Shown in pieces: positions 43,210 through 49,571 of a DNA stretch of 49,571 nt. Under the pieces are notes generated by a model. It was given only the letters and a program-made list of their open reading frames with translations. It was not told the origin of the DNA and ran no database searches. The translations under genes were made by a program, and so were the position numbers. How positions within the stretch are numbered: the first letter of the stretch is position 1; each line of letters begins with the position of its first letter. The DNA comes from Bryobacterales bacterium (GTDB taxonomy: Bacteria > Acidobacteriota > Terriglobia > Bryobacterales > UBA6623): contig JAPPMC010000055.1 in the NCBI GenBank assembly GCA_028819235.1, positions 1-49,571 of the forward strand. Direction: 5' to 3'.

Positions 43210-45129
43210 ATGGCAAAAGTGATCGGAATCGACTTGGGAACGACGAACTCTGTCGTTGCCGTAATGCAGGCGGGCCAAGCCAAGGTCGTCCCGAACCAGG
43301 AAGGAGCGCGCACGACGCCGTCGGTGGTCGCTTTCACGAAGGGCAACGAGCGCCTGGTCGGCGACACGGCCAAGCGCCAGGCCGTCACGAACCCGGCCGC
43401 GACCGTGCACTCGATCAAGCGCTTCATGGGCCGCCGCCCAGGCGAGGTGCGCGAAGAGACGCGCCACGTGCCGTACCGCATCGATCCGGCCGGCGATCTG
43501 GTGAAGGTGGTCGCGTCCGGCGGGACCTATTCGCCGCAGGAGATCTCGGCCATGATCCTCGGCAAGCTCAAGGAGGCGGCCGAGACCTATCTCGGCGAGA
43601 GCGTGTCACAGGCCGTCATTACCGTCCCGGCCTACTTCAACGACTCCCAGCGACAGGCCACAAAGGACGCAGGCAAGATCTCCGGCCTCGAGGTGCTGCG
43701 CATCATCAATGAGCCGACCGCAGCGGCGCTGGCCTACGGCCTAGATAAGAAGGACAACGAACTGATCGCCGTCTACGACTTCGGTGGCGGCACCTTCGAC
43801 ATATCGATCCTCGAGGTGGGCGACGGCGTGGTCGAGGTCAAGGCCACCAATGGCGACACGCACTTGGGCGGCGACAACATCGACGGGGTGCTGATCGACT
43901 GGATCGTCCGGGAGTTCCGCAGGGACAACGGCATTGACCTGTCGAAAGACACAATGGCGCTGCAGCGCCTGCGTGAGGCAGCCGAGAAGGCCAAGATGGA
44001 CCTCTCCACACTGATGGAGACCGAGATCAACCTGCCCTTCATCACGGCCGACAGCAGCGGGCCCAGGCACCTCCAAACGCGGCTGACACGGGCCCACCTC
44101 GAGCAGATGATTGAGCCGCTGCTGCGACGGACGCTGGAGCCATGCAAGCGCGCCCTTGAGGATGCCTCGCTGACGCCGAATCAGATCAATGAGGTTGTCA
44201 TGGTCGGCGGCTCGACCCGAATCCCGCGTGTACAGCAGCTCGTGCAGGAGCTGTTCGGGCGTGAGCCTCACAAGGGCGTCAACCCGGACGAGGTCGTGGC
44301 GGTCGGAGCGGCCGTGCAGGGGGGAGTGCTGGGCGGCGAAGTCAAGGACGTGCTCCTGCTGGACGTCACCCCGCTGTCATTGGGCATCGAGACGCTCGGC
44401 GGCGTGTTCACCAAGCTGATCGACCGGAACACGACCATCCCGACCCGCAAGTCCGAGGTGTTCTCAACGGCCGCCGACAACCAGACGTCGGTCGAGATCA
44501 AGATCTTCCAGGGGGAGCGCTCGATGGCCAGCGACAACCGATCCTTGGGAGTCTTCCAGCTCGTGGGCCTGCCTCCCGCGCCAAGGGGAATGCCGCAGAT
44601 CGAGGTGACCTTCGACATCGATGCCAACGGGATCCTGAACGTCTCAGCGAAGGACAAGGCCACGAACAAGCAGCAGCAGATCACGATCACCGGTTCCTCC
44701 GGACTCTCTCAGGACGAGATCGAAAAGATGGCGAGGGACGCGGAAGCGCACGCCACCGAGGACCACAAGAGGAAGGAGGAAGTGGAGAGCCGGAACCAAG
44801 CGGACCACGTCATCTACTCGACGGAGAAGATCCTCAACGAGCACCGCGAAAAAGTCAGCGAGGCCGATGCCAAGAAAGTCGAGCAGGCCCTCGAAACGGC
44901 CCGCGAGGCCGTCAAGTCCGGCGACACGGCGCGCATCCAGAAAGCGGTCGAGGATCTTCAGCAGGCCAGCCACCCGCTAGCGGCCGCCATGTACGAGTCC
45001 CCGTCGGGCGGATCGGACATGCCGGGCGGCGATTCCCAGCCGGGTGCGCAACAATCTACGGGGGGAAGCGTCGAAGACGATGTAGTGGACGCGGAGTTCG
45101 TAGAAGACGACAAGACCGACAGCCGCTGA
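43210..45129 (+). CDS. dnaK: Molecular chaperone DnaK (Hsp70)
   Basis: This is the ATP-driven chaperone of protein folding in the cytosol. ATG 43210 with GGAG 8 nt upstream opens [16 protein letters not shown] and gives 639 residues (E. coli 638). An in-frame ATG at 43162 is rejected. The nucleotide-binding domain shows [20 protein letters not shown] and [14 protein letters not shown]; the substrate-binding domain shows [13 protein letters not shown] and the [19 protein letters not shown] stretch. The tail ends in an acidic [12 protein letters not shown] motif, as in other DnaKs. It heads a dnaK-dnaJ-hspR operon without grpE and is probably repressed by the operon's own HspR-like product. Confidence 0.98.
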   Translation: MAKVIGIDLGTTNSVVAVMQAGQAKVVPNQEGARTTPSVVAFTKGNERLVGDTAKRQAVTNPAATVHSIKRFMGRRPGEVREETRHVPYRIDPAGDLVKVVASGGTYSPQEISAMILGKLKEAAETYLGESVSQAVITVPAYFNDSQRQATKDAGKISGLEVLRIINEPTAAALAYGLDKKDNELIAVYDFGGGTFDISILEVGDGVVEVKATNGDTHLGGDNIDGVLIDWIVREFRRDNGIDLSKDTMALQRLREAAEKAKMDLSTLMETEINLPFITADSSGPRHLQTRLTRAHLEQMIEPLLRRTLEPCKRALEDASLTPNQINEVVMVGGSTRIPRVQQLVQELFGREPHKGVNPDEVVAVGAAVQGGVLGGEVKDVLLLDVTPLSLGIETLGGVFTKLIDRNTTIPTRKSEVFSTAADNQTSVEIKIFQGERSMASDNRSLGVFQLVGLPPAPRGMPQIEVTFDIDANGILNVSAKDKATNKQQQITITGSSGLSQDEIEKMARDAEAHATEDHKRKEEVESRNQADHVIYSTEKILNEHREKVSEADAKKVEQALETAREAVKSGDTARIQKAVEDLQQASHPLAAAMYESPSGGSDMPGGDSQPGAQQSTGGSVEDDVVDAEFVEDDKTDSR

Positions 45130-45173
45130 CCCGAGGGCTTCTTCGGATGCGGCTGGGAAGAGGTTGAGAGGTG

Positions 45174-46307
45174 ATGGCGGGGAATCGCGGCAAGGACTAC
45201 TACGCTACCTTGGGCGTCAGCCGTGACGCGAAGCCCGACGCCATCCGCAAGGCCTACAGGCACCTCGCCCGCAAGCTGCACCCGGACGTCAATCCCGGGG
45301 ACACCTCAGCCGAGGAGCGTTTCAAGGATGTGCAGGAGGCCTATGCGGTTCTGAAGGACGAGAAGAAGCGCAGCATCTACGACCGCTACGGCTTCTATTC
45401 GGACCAAGCGTTCACGGGGCGCGGGCCCAAGCCTGGCGGAGGCTTCGACTTTGAAGGGTTCGACTTCTCGGACCTGGGGCGTCAGGGGGCTTCCAGCTTC
45501 AGCGATATCTTCGAGACGCTGGCCGGCATGCGTGGCCGGCGGCGCCAGCGGTCCCAGACTACGCCCGGCGAGGACCTTGAGTACACCATGGAGATCGCCT
45601 TCGAGGACGCGATCCACGGCACGAAGGAGCGCTTGCGCCTGAACCGGCAGCAGACATGTTCGACATGCAGCGGTACGGGCCGGGCTCGGAATGCCGGTCC
45701 GGGAACTTGCGGCCGATGCAATGGCACGGGACAGTTGCACCAAGCCGCCGGAAACATGCGCTTCAGCGTGCCCTGCTCCGTCTGCCGGGGCACCGGCCGT
45801 GTCGAAACGCCCTGCCAAGCCTGCCACGGGGAGGGTCGCAAGCCCACGTTCACATCGATCGAAGTGCGGATTCCCCCAGGCACGGCAGACAACTCCAGGC
45901 TGCGCATTCCGCGCAAGGGGAACGTTGGCGTCCGGGGCGGAAAGCCTGGTGACCTGTACATCGTTGCCAGCGTCGGGAAGCACCCGTTCTTCGAGCGGGA
46001 GGGGGACAACATCCGAATCCAGGTGCCGGTGACGCCGGCCGAGGCTGTGCTCGGCGCAAAGATCGAAGTGCCCACAATCGACGGCACGGCCTGGTTGCGC
46101 ATTCCGCCCGGCACGAGTTCCGGGAAGACGTTCCGTGTGCGCGAGCGGGGGGCTCGAAACCCCCGCTCCGGCATCCGTGGCGACCAATTCGTTAGAATCT
46201 CGATCGTGGTCCCGGCTATTCCCGACGAGTCCACGAAGGATCTCATGCGCCAGTACGCGGAGCGAAATCCCGAGAACCCGAGAGAAGCGATCGTGCGAGG
46301 CCGCTGA
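45174..46307 (+). CDS. dnaJ: Chaperone DnaJ (Hsp40)
   Basis: DnaJ stimulates DnaK ATPase and delivers substrates. The 377-residue protein has a J domain at the N-terminus with the HPD motif ([10 protein letters not shown]), a Gly/Phe-rich stretch ([19 protein letters not shown]), and four zinc-binding CxxCxGxG repeats ([32 protein letters not shown]). The C-terminal substrate-binding domain follows. ATG 45174 is preceded by AAGAGG about 10 nt upstream; a GTG at 45171 is an in-frame alternative. It follows dnaK by 44 bp and is followed at once by the hspR-like gene. Confidence 0.97.
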   Translation: MAGNRGKDYYATLGVSRDAKPDAIRKAYRHLARKLHPDVNPGDTSAEERFKDVQEAYAVLKDEKKRSIYDRYGFYSDQAFTGRGPKPGGGFDFEGFDFSDLGRQGASSFSDIFETLAGMRGRRRQRSQTTPGEDLEYTMEIAFEDAIHGTKERLRLNRQQTCSTCSGTGRARNAGPGTCGRCNGTGQLHQAAGNMRFSVPCSVCRGTGRVETPCQACHGEGRKPTFTSIEVRIPPGTADNSRLRIPRKGNVGVRGGKPGDLYIVASVGKHPFFEREGDNIRIQVPVTPAEAVLGAKIEVPTIDGTAWLRIPPGTSSGKTFRVRERGARNPRSGIRGDQFVRISIVVPAIPDESTKDLMRQYAERNPENPREAIVRGR

Positions 46308-46309
46308 GC

Positions 46310-46768
46310 GTGGCGAGGAGGGGCCGCCGCGGGCGCAAGGCGAAGAGAAAGGGCAGCTACACCATCTCGGTCGTCGCGGAGCGCTTCGGCGTGCACCCGC
46401 AGACGCTACGGCTCTATGAGCGTGAAGGGCTGATCGAGCCTGCCCGTACCAGCGGCAACACCCGTCTGTACACCGATGAGGACGTTGCCCAGCTGGAGAT
46501 CATCCTCTCCCTGACAAGGGAATTGGGCGTGAACCTTGCCGGCGTCGAGATCATTCTGAACATGCGCAAGAAGATGGATGCGATGCAGCGCCAGATCCGC
46601 GAATTCGTGCAGTTCGTGAACCGGTCGATGACGGTCGCGGACGCGGCCGAAGACCCGCTCTCTAACGCCCTGATCCCGCTGCGGACGCGCATGGCGCCTC
46701 AACGAGGCCAGTCCGAGGACCAGGATCGCCCACCTCGCTCGGATGTCCCGGAGATCGTGGACGTCTAA
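46310..46768 (+). CDS. hspR: HspR-like MerR family heat-shock repressor
   Basis: HspR represses dnaK operons in actinobacteria and some other phyla and senses DnaK availability. The 152-residue protein begins with a very basic extension (RRGRRGRKAKRKG), then a MerR winged-helix (YTISVVAERFGVHPQTLRLYEREGLIEPARTSGNTRLYTDEDVAQLEII) closely resembling HspR. A coiled coil follows (MRKKMDAMQRQIREFVQFV) and then a variable tail. There are no metal- or redox-sensing cysteines. The GTG start lies 2 nt after the dnaJ stop, with GAGG 9 nt upstream, so it is the last gene of the dnaK operon, an arrangement that supports autorepression. Confidence 0.88.
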   Translation: MARRGRRGRKAKRKGSYTISVVAERFGVHPQTLRLYEREGLIEPARTSGNTRLYTDEDVAQLEIILSLTRELGVNLAGVEIILNMRKKMDAMQRQIREFVQFVNRSMTVADAAEDPLSNALIPLRTRMAPQRGQSEDQDRPPRSDVPEIVDV

Positions 46769-46778
46769 CGCGACGGCG

Positions 46779-48095
46779 CTACACAGCGCCCACTCCGTTC
46801 AGGAAGACGAGCAGGATGCAGGCGGGAACCGGATATTTCAGCGTCCACAGCCAAGTCCCGTAGAACCGGGCCACGGCGCTACCTGACCGGAATTCCCGTC
46901 TGCGGAGGGCCTCGTCCACGCGCCAAGCCGTGAAGAGGGCGATCCCCAGACCACCGAGCGGCAGGCACCAGTTCGAAACCAGATGGTCAGCCGCGTCAAA
47001 CCACGTCGCGGAGGCCGTTGCGAATGCGCCCACTGCGATGATCGTAGCGCCGCTCAACAGCGCCGCCTTTTGGCGCTTGATCCCGAAGCTCTCGATCAGC
47101 TGAGCCACGATCACCTCGACCATCGAGATCGCGCTCGTCAGGGCCGCAAACACCAGCATTACGAAGAAGGCCAGGGACAGCAACGGACCTGCCGCCATTT
47201 GGGCGATCGCCTGCGGCAGTGTCACGAACAGCAGTCCCGGCCCGGCACCGGGCTCCAACCCGAATGAGAATACGATCGGGAACAGCATCATGGAGGCCAT
47301 GATCGCGACGAGCGTGTCCGCGCCGGCAGTCGCCAGCGAGGCCGACGCGATGTCATCGCGCGACCGCAGATAGCTGCCATAGGTGATCATTGCGCCCATG
47401 CCCAGGCTGAGCGTGAAGAACGAGTGCCCCAGTGCTTCCAAGACCCCCGCAGCGGAGAGCCTCTCCCAGTTCATCCCGAACAGGAAGTCCAACGCCTGGC
47501 CAGCCCCGGGCATTGTCAGCGCCCGGACCATGAGGACCAGCAGGAGCAACAGCAGGCCCGGCATCATGATCCGCGCCCAGCGCTCGATACCCTTTTGCAC
47601 ACCCGCCACCACAACCAGCACGGTCATCGCCGTAAACAGCACCTGCCAGGCGATCCCCAATGCCGGGGTGTCCCTCAGCTCATCGAAATGCTGCACCGCC
47701 TGCGCAAAGTCCACGTCGGCGAACAGGTTCTTGAGTGACAGGTAGGTGTAGTGGAGCGACCAGGCCGCGACGGTGGAGTAGTAAGACATCAGGGCAAAGG
47801 AAGTAAAGACCGCAAGGCCTCCGACACCCAGCCACGGCGATCCCTGACCGGCGAGTTTCCGGAAAGCCCCGACGCACGACGACCGCGATCCACGCCCGAC
47901 GAGGACTTCGGCCATCAGTACTGGAACACCGACCCCTACGATGCAAACTAGGTAGACCAGCACGAAGGCCCCGCCGCCGTTCTCGCCCGTTATGTAGGGG
48001 AACTTCCAGACATTGCCCAAGCCGACGGCAGAACCAGCCGCCGCAAGGATGAACCCGGTCCTCGAGTTCCACTGCGCTCGCTTGGGACTTGTCAT
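46779..48095 (-). CDS. Sodium-dependent transporter, NSS/SNF family
   Basis: This inner-membrane symporter of 438 residues, of the LeuT-type fold, probably imports an amino acid with sodium. The conserved opening is present (FILAAAGSAVGLGNVWKFPYITGENGGGAFVLVYL, whose unwound helix 1 binds sodium and substrate). Around 11 helices follow, including SFFTLSLGMGAMITYGSYL and an ALTSAISMVEVIVAQL stretch matching sodium-site helices. The ATG has an AGG-containing site about 5 nt upstream. It is 38 bp downstream of the dicarboxylate/amino-acid symporter gene on the same strand, so the two are probably co-transcribed. The substrate cannot be specified. Its 3' end faces hspR across a 10-bp gap. Confidence 0.92.
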   Translation of the reverse strand: MTSPKRAQWNSRTGFILAAAGSAVGLGNVWKFPYITGENGGGAFVLVYLVCIVGVGVPVLMAEVLVGRGSRSSCVGAFRKLAGQGSPWLGVGGLAVFTSFALMSYYSTVAAWSLHYTYLSLKNLFADVDFAQAVQHFDELRDTPALGIAWQVLFTAMTVLVVVAGVQKGIERWARIMMPGLLLLLLVLMVRALTMPGAGQALDFLFGMNWERLSAAGVLEALGHSFFTLSLGMGAMITYGSYLRSRDDIASASLATAGADTLVAIMASMMLFPIVFSFGLEPGAGPGLLFVTLPQAIAQMAAGPLLSLAFFVMLVFAALTSAISMVEVIVAQLIESFGIKRQKAALLSGATIIAVGAFATASATWFDAADHLVSNWCLPLGGLGIALFTAWRVDEALRRREFRSGSAVARFYGTWLWTLKYPVPACILLVFLNGVGAV

Positions 48096-48133
48096 GTTGC
48101 CTGTCGCTCTCTGGTGCCTGGACTTCAGGGGCC

Positions 48134-49408
48134 TCAGGAAATCGTGGGGCGCACGGCTTCGTCAATGCCCTGCTCGCCCTCAGACTTGGCCACAATGGCC
48201 GCGCCGCAGGAATCGCTGAAGACGTTCACCACGGTTCGGTACATGTCTAGCGGACGGTCGACGGCCAGCATCGCCCCAACGATCAGCTCGACTTGGGGGC
48301 CCGTCAGGTTAATTGCCTCGAGCACGATGAAGATCACCACAAGCCCCGCCGAAGGCACGGCAGCGGCTCCGATCGACGCGAGCAGCGCGGTGAACACAAC
48401 AAGCAGCTGCTGCTCGAAACCAAGCTCGACGCCCATCACCTGCGCTATGAACATCACGCCTGCACACTCGTAGAGGGCCGTTCCGTCCATGTTGACCGTG
48501 GCGCCCATCGGCAACACGAATGAGCTCACCCTGTCCGAGACGCCGACCTGCTTCTTCACCGCCCTGAGCGTCACGGGCAGCGTGGCCCCGGACGAACTCG
48601 TGGAAAAGGCCATCACGATCGGCTGCAGCATGTTCCGGAAATGGGTAACCGGATTGATGCCACCGATCAGGCGCAATATCAGGGGAAGCGTCAGAAAGAG
48701 GTGGATGGTCAGGCCAGCCGTCAGCATCAGAGCGTACAGCCCGAGGGACCTGAAAGACTCAAGCCCTGTGGAGCCCACCAGCTTGGCGATCAGGGCGAAG
48801 ACCCCGACTGGGGCCACGAAGTGGATGATCCCGCCTGTCAGGCGCATCATCGCCTCAAACCCTCCTTCGAATACGCCCATCAGCCGATTGCGGTGCTCGC
48901 TCCCGAGAGTGCTCAGGCTGACCCCGAACACGATCGAGAAGAAGATGATCGCGAGCATGTCCGTGTTGGCAGCGGAGTCCACCACGTTCTCCGGGACGAT
49001 GTCGAGAATCAGGTCCACCGGAGAGTCGACGACCTCAAGCTCTGGCATCTCCTCGGTCTCAACGGCGACCAAGTTCGCATCCACCCCGGGCTTGATGAGG
49101 TTGACCATGAGCAGACCGACGATGCAGGCACAGGCGCTCGTGAGGAAGTAGTAGCCGAGGGTCTTGCCGAACAGCCTCCCAAGGCCAGCCCCGGCACCGA
49201 CGGACGCCACACCACACACGATTGACGTCACGACCAGTGGCACGATGATCATCTTGAGGAGCTTGATGAACAGCGTGCCGATCCAGCCGACCGTCTCGCC
49301 AAGGGCTTCTCCGCCCACGACGCCCGAGATCACTCCCAAGGCCATCGCGATCGCGATTCGCCAGTGCAGCTGCTGGTGCCACTTCGCCCCTGCTCTCGTC
49401 GCCGACAT
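48134..49408 (-). CDS. Dicarboxylate/amino acid:cation symporter (DAACS family)
   Basis: This is a GltP/GltPh-type inner-membrane transporter for glutamate, aspartate or C4-dicarboxylates, using sodium or protons. From ATG 49408 it has 424 residues; the frame extends to 49519, but the added stretch lacks conserved features. The signature parts are present: IVPLVVTSIVCGVAS, the serine-rich FSTSSSGATLPVTL hairpin, MGATVNMDGTALYE (substrate and sodium site) and AAAVPSAGLVVIFIVLEA. A long loop near residues 130-145 is acidic (EMPELEVVDSPVD). The ribosome site is weak. It is the first gene of a two-symporter unit with the NSS transporter downstream. The remaining 163 bp to the window edge hold no clear gene. 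Confidence 0.93.
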   Translation of the reverse strand: MSATRAGAKWHQQLHWRIAIAMALGVISGVVGGEALGETVGWIGTLFIKLLKMIIVPLVVTSIVCGVASVGAGAGLGRLFGKTLGYYFLTSACACIVGLLMVNLIKPGVDANLVAVETEEMPELEVVDSPVDLILDIVPENVVDSAANTDMLAIIFFSIVFGVSLSTLGSEHRNRLMGVFEGGFEAMMRLTGGIIHFVAPVGVFALIAKLVGSTGLESFRSLGLYALMLTAGLTIHLFLTLPLILRLIGGINPVTHFRNMLQPIVMAFSTSSSGATLPVTLRAVKKQVGVSDRVSSFVLPMGATVNMDGTALYECAGVMFIAQVMGVELGFEQQLLVVFTALLASIGAAAVPSAGLVVIFIVLEAINLTGPQVELIVGAMLAVDRPLDMYRTVVNVFSDSCGAAIVAKSEGEQGIDEAVRPTIS

Positions 49409-49571
49409 GCCTGTCACTCGAGACTTTCTCAGACCGGCCCGGACGAGCACACCCCCCGACCCGCCTATGTCCCAAGGCTTGCAGCTTACCAGATCGCTCG
49501 GGGAAGAGACGTCCGGCACCAGGCAGATTCAATGTTTGATGCGGTTTAACGCGGCGCGTCGATTGAGCTGG

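Noticed and set aside
43080..43210. CIRCE or HAIR element before dnaK
   Set aside because: Neither the TTAGCACTC-type nor the CTTGAGT-type inverted repeat is present; only unrelated repeats were found.
1..49571. Mobile elements, CRISPR arrays or a defence island
   Set aside because: I saw no transposase, integrase, phage gene, terminal repeats, regularly spaced repeats, or recognised defence genes in any frame.

Overview
The window is GC-rich, mostly protein-coding bacterial chromosome with frequent GTG and TTG starts. It looks like a Gram-negative member of the Acidobacteriota, perhaps near the Solibacteres/Bryobacterales. The reasons are the Oar-type TonB-dependent receptor with a carboxypeptidase-regulatory N-terminus, Gfo/Idh/MocA oxidoreductases (one Tat-exported), cytochrome-fused quinoproteins of the type abundant in that phylum, lpxB, a hopanoid locus, and a dnaK-dnaJ-hspR operon. 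This assignment is inference. I saw no rRNA, tRNA, CRISPR array, insertion sequence or phage gene.

Layout. 0.2-5 kb: uvrA, translationally coupled to a heptaheme c-type cytochrome, then a convergent Tat-exported Gfo/Idh/MocA protein. 5-10 kb: an unrecognised protein and a DoxX-thioredoxin fusion (both minus strand), divergent from the Oar-like receptor. 10-18 kb: a hopanoid region with a cytosolic Gfo/Idh/MocA oxidoreductase and hpnI, then (beyond an inverted exported-protein gene) ispH-shc-hpnH joined by overlapping start/stop codons. 18-24 kb: a cytochrome-fused PQQ dehydrogenase, a bacilliredoxin, and a large 2-oxoacid:ferredoxin oxidoreductase divergent from a small exported protein. 24.5-30 kb: a DUF885-like lipoprotein with a lost metal site, then rpmI-rplT-pheS-pheT, with PheT lacking its tRNA-binding (B2) domain. 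30-36 kb: a GT39-like membrane glycosyltransferase, an SDR dehydrogenase divergent from lpxB, and an M1-like peptidase with a lost zinc site. 36-39 kb: a MoaD-MoeB-rhodanese triple fusion divergent from a Tat-exported class V aminotransferase. 39-42.5 kb: a diheme quinoprotein and a YdeI/OmdA protein. 42.5-49.4 kb: thiE, divergent from dnaK-dnaJ-hspR, then two sodium- or cation-coupled symporters on the minus strand.

How the genes work together. ispH supplies isoprenoid precursors, shc cyclises squalene, hpnH adds the adenosyl side chain, and hpnI adds an N-acetylglucosamine-type head group. The oxidoreductase ending 7 nt before hpnI is a candidate extra tailoring step. The ribosomal proteins and PheRS subunits form a translation operon. 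dnaK-dnaJ-hspR is a chaperone operon that carries its own likely repressor. The MoeB fusion is a self-contained sulfur-transfer module. The quinoproteins, multiheme cytochrome and DoxX-thioredoxin protein point to active periplasmic redox chemistry.

Most worth a second look: the internal diglycine of the MoaD-MoeB-rhodanese fusion and the inverted repeat spanning its -35 box; the two secreted pseudo-metallopeptidases; the B2-less PheT; the oxidoreductase-hpnI pair; and the palindrome over the promoter at about 23.93 kb. Nothing here is proven to be a new system; these are the best leads.
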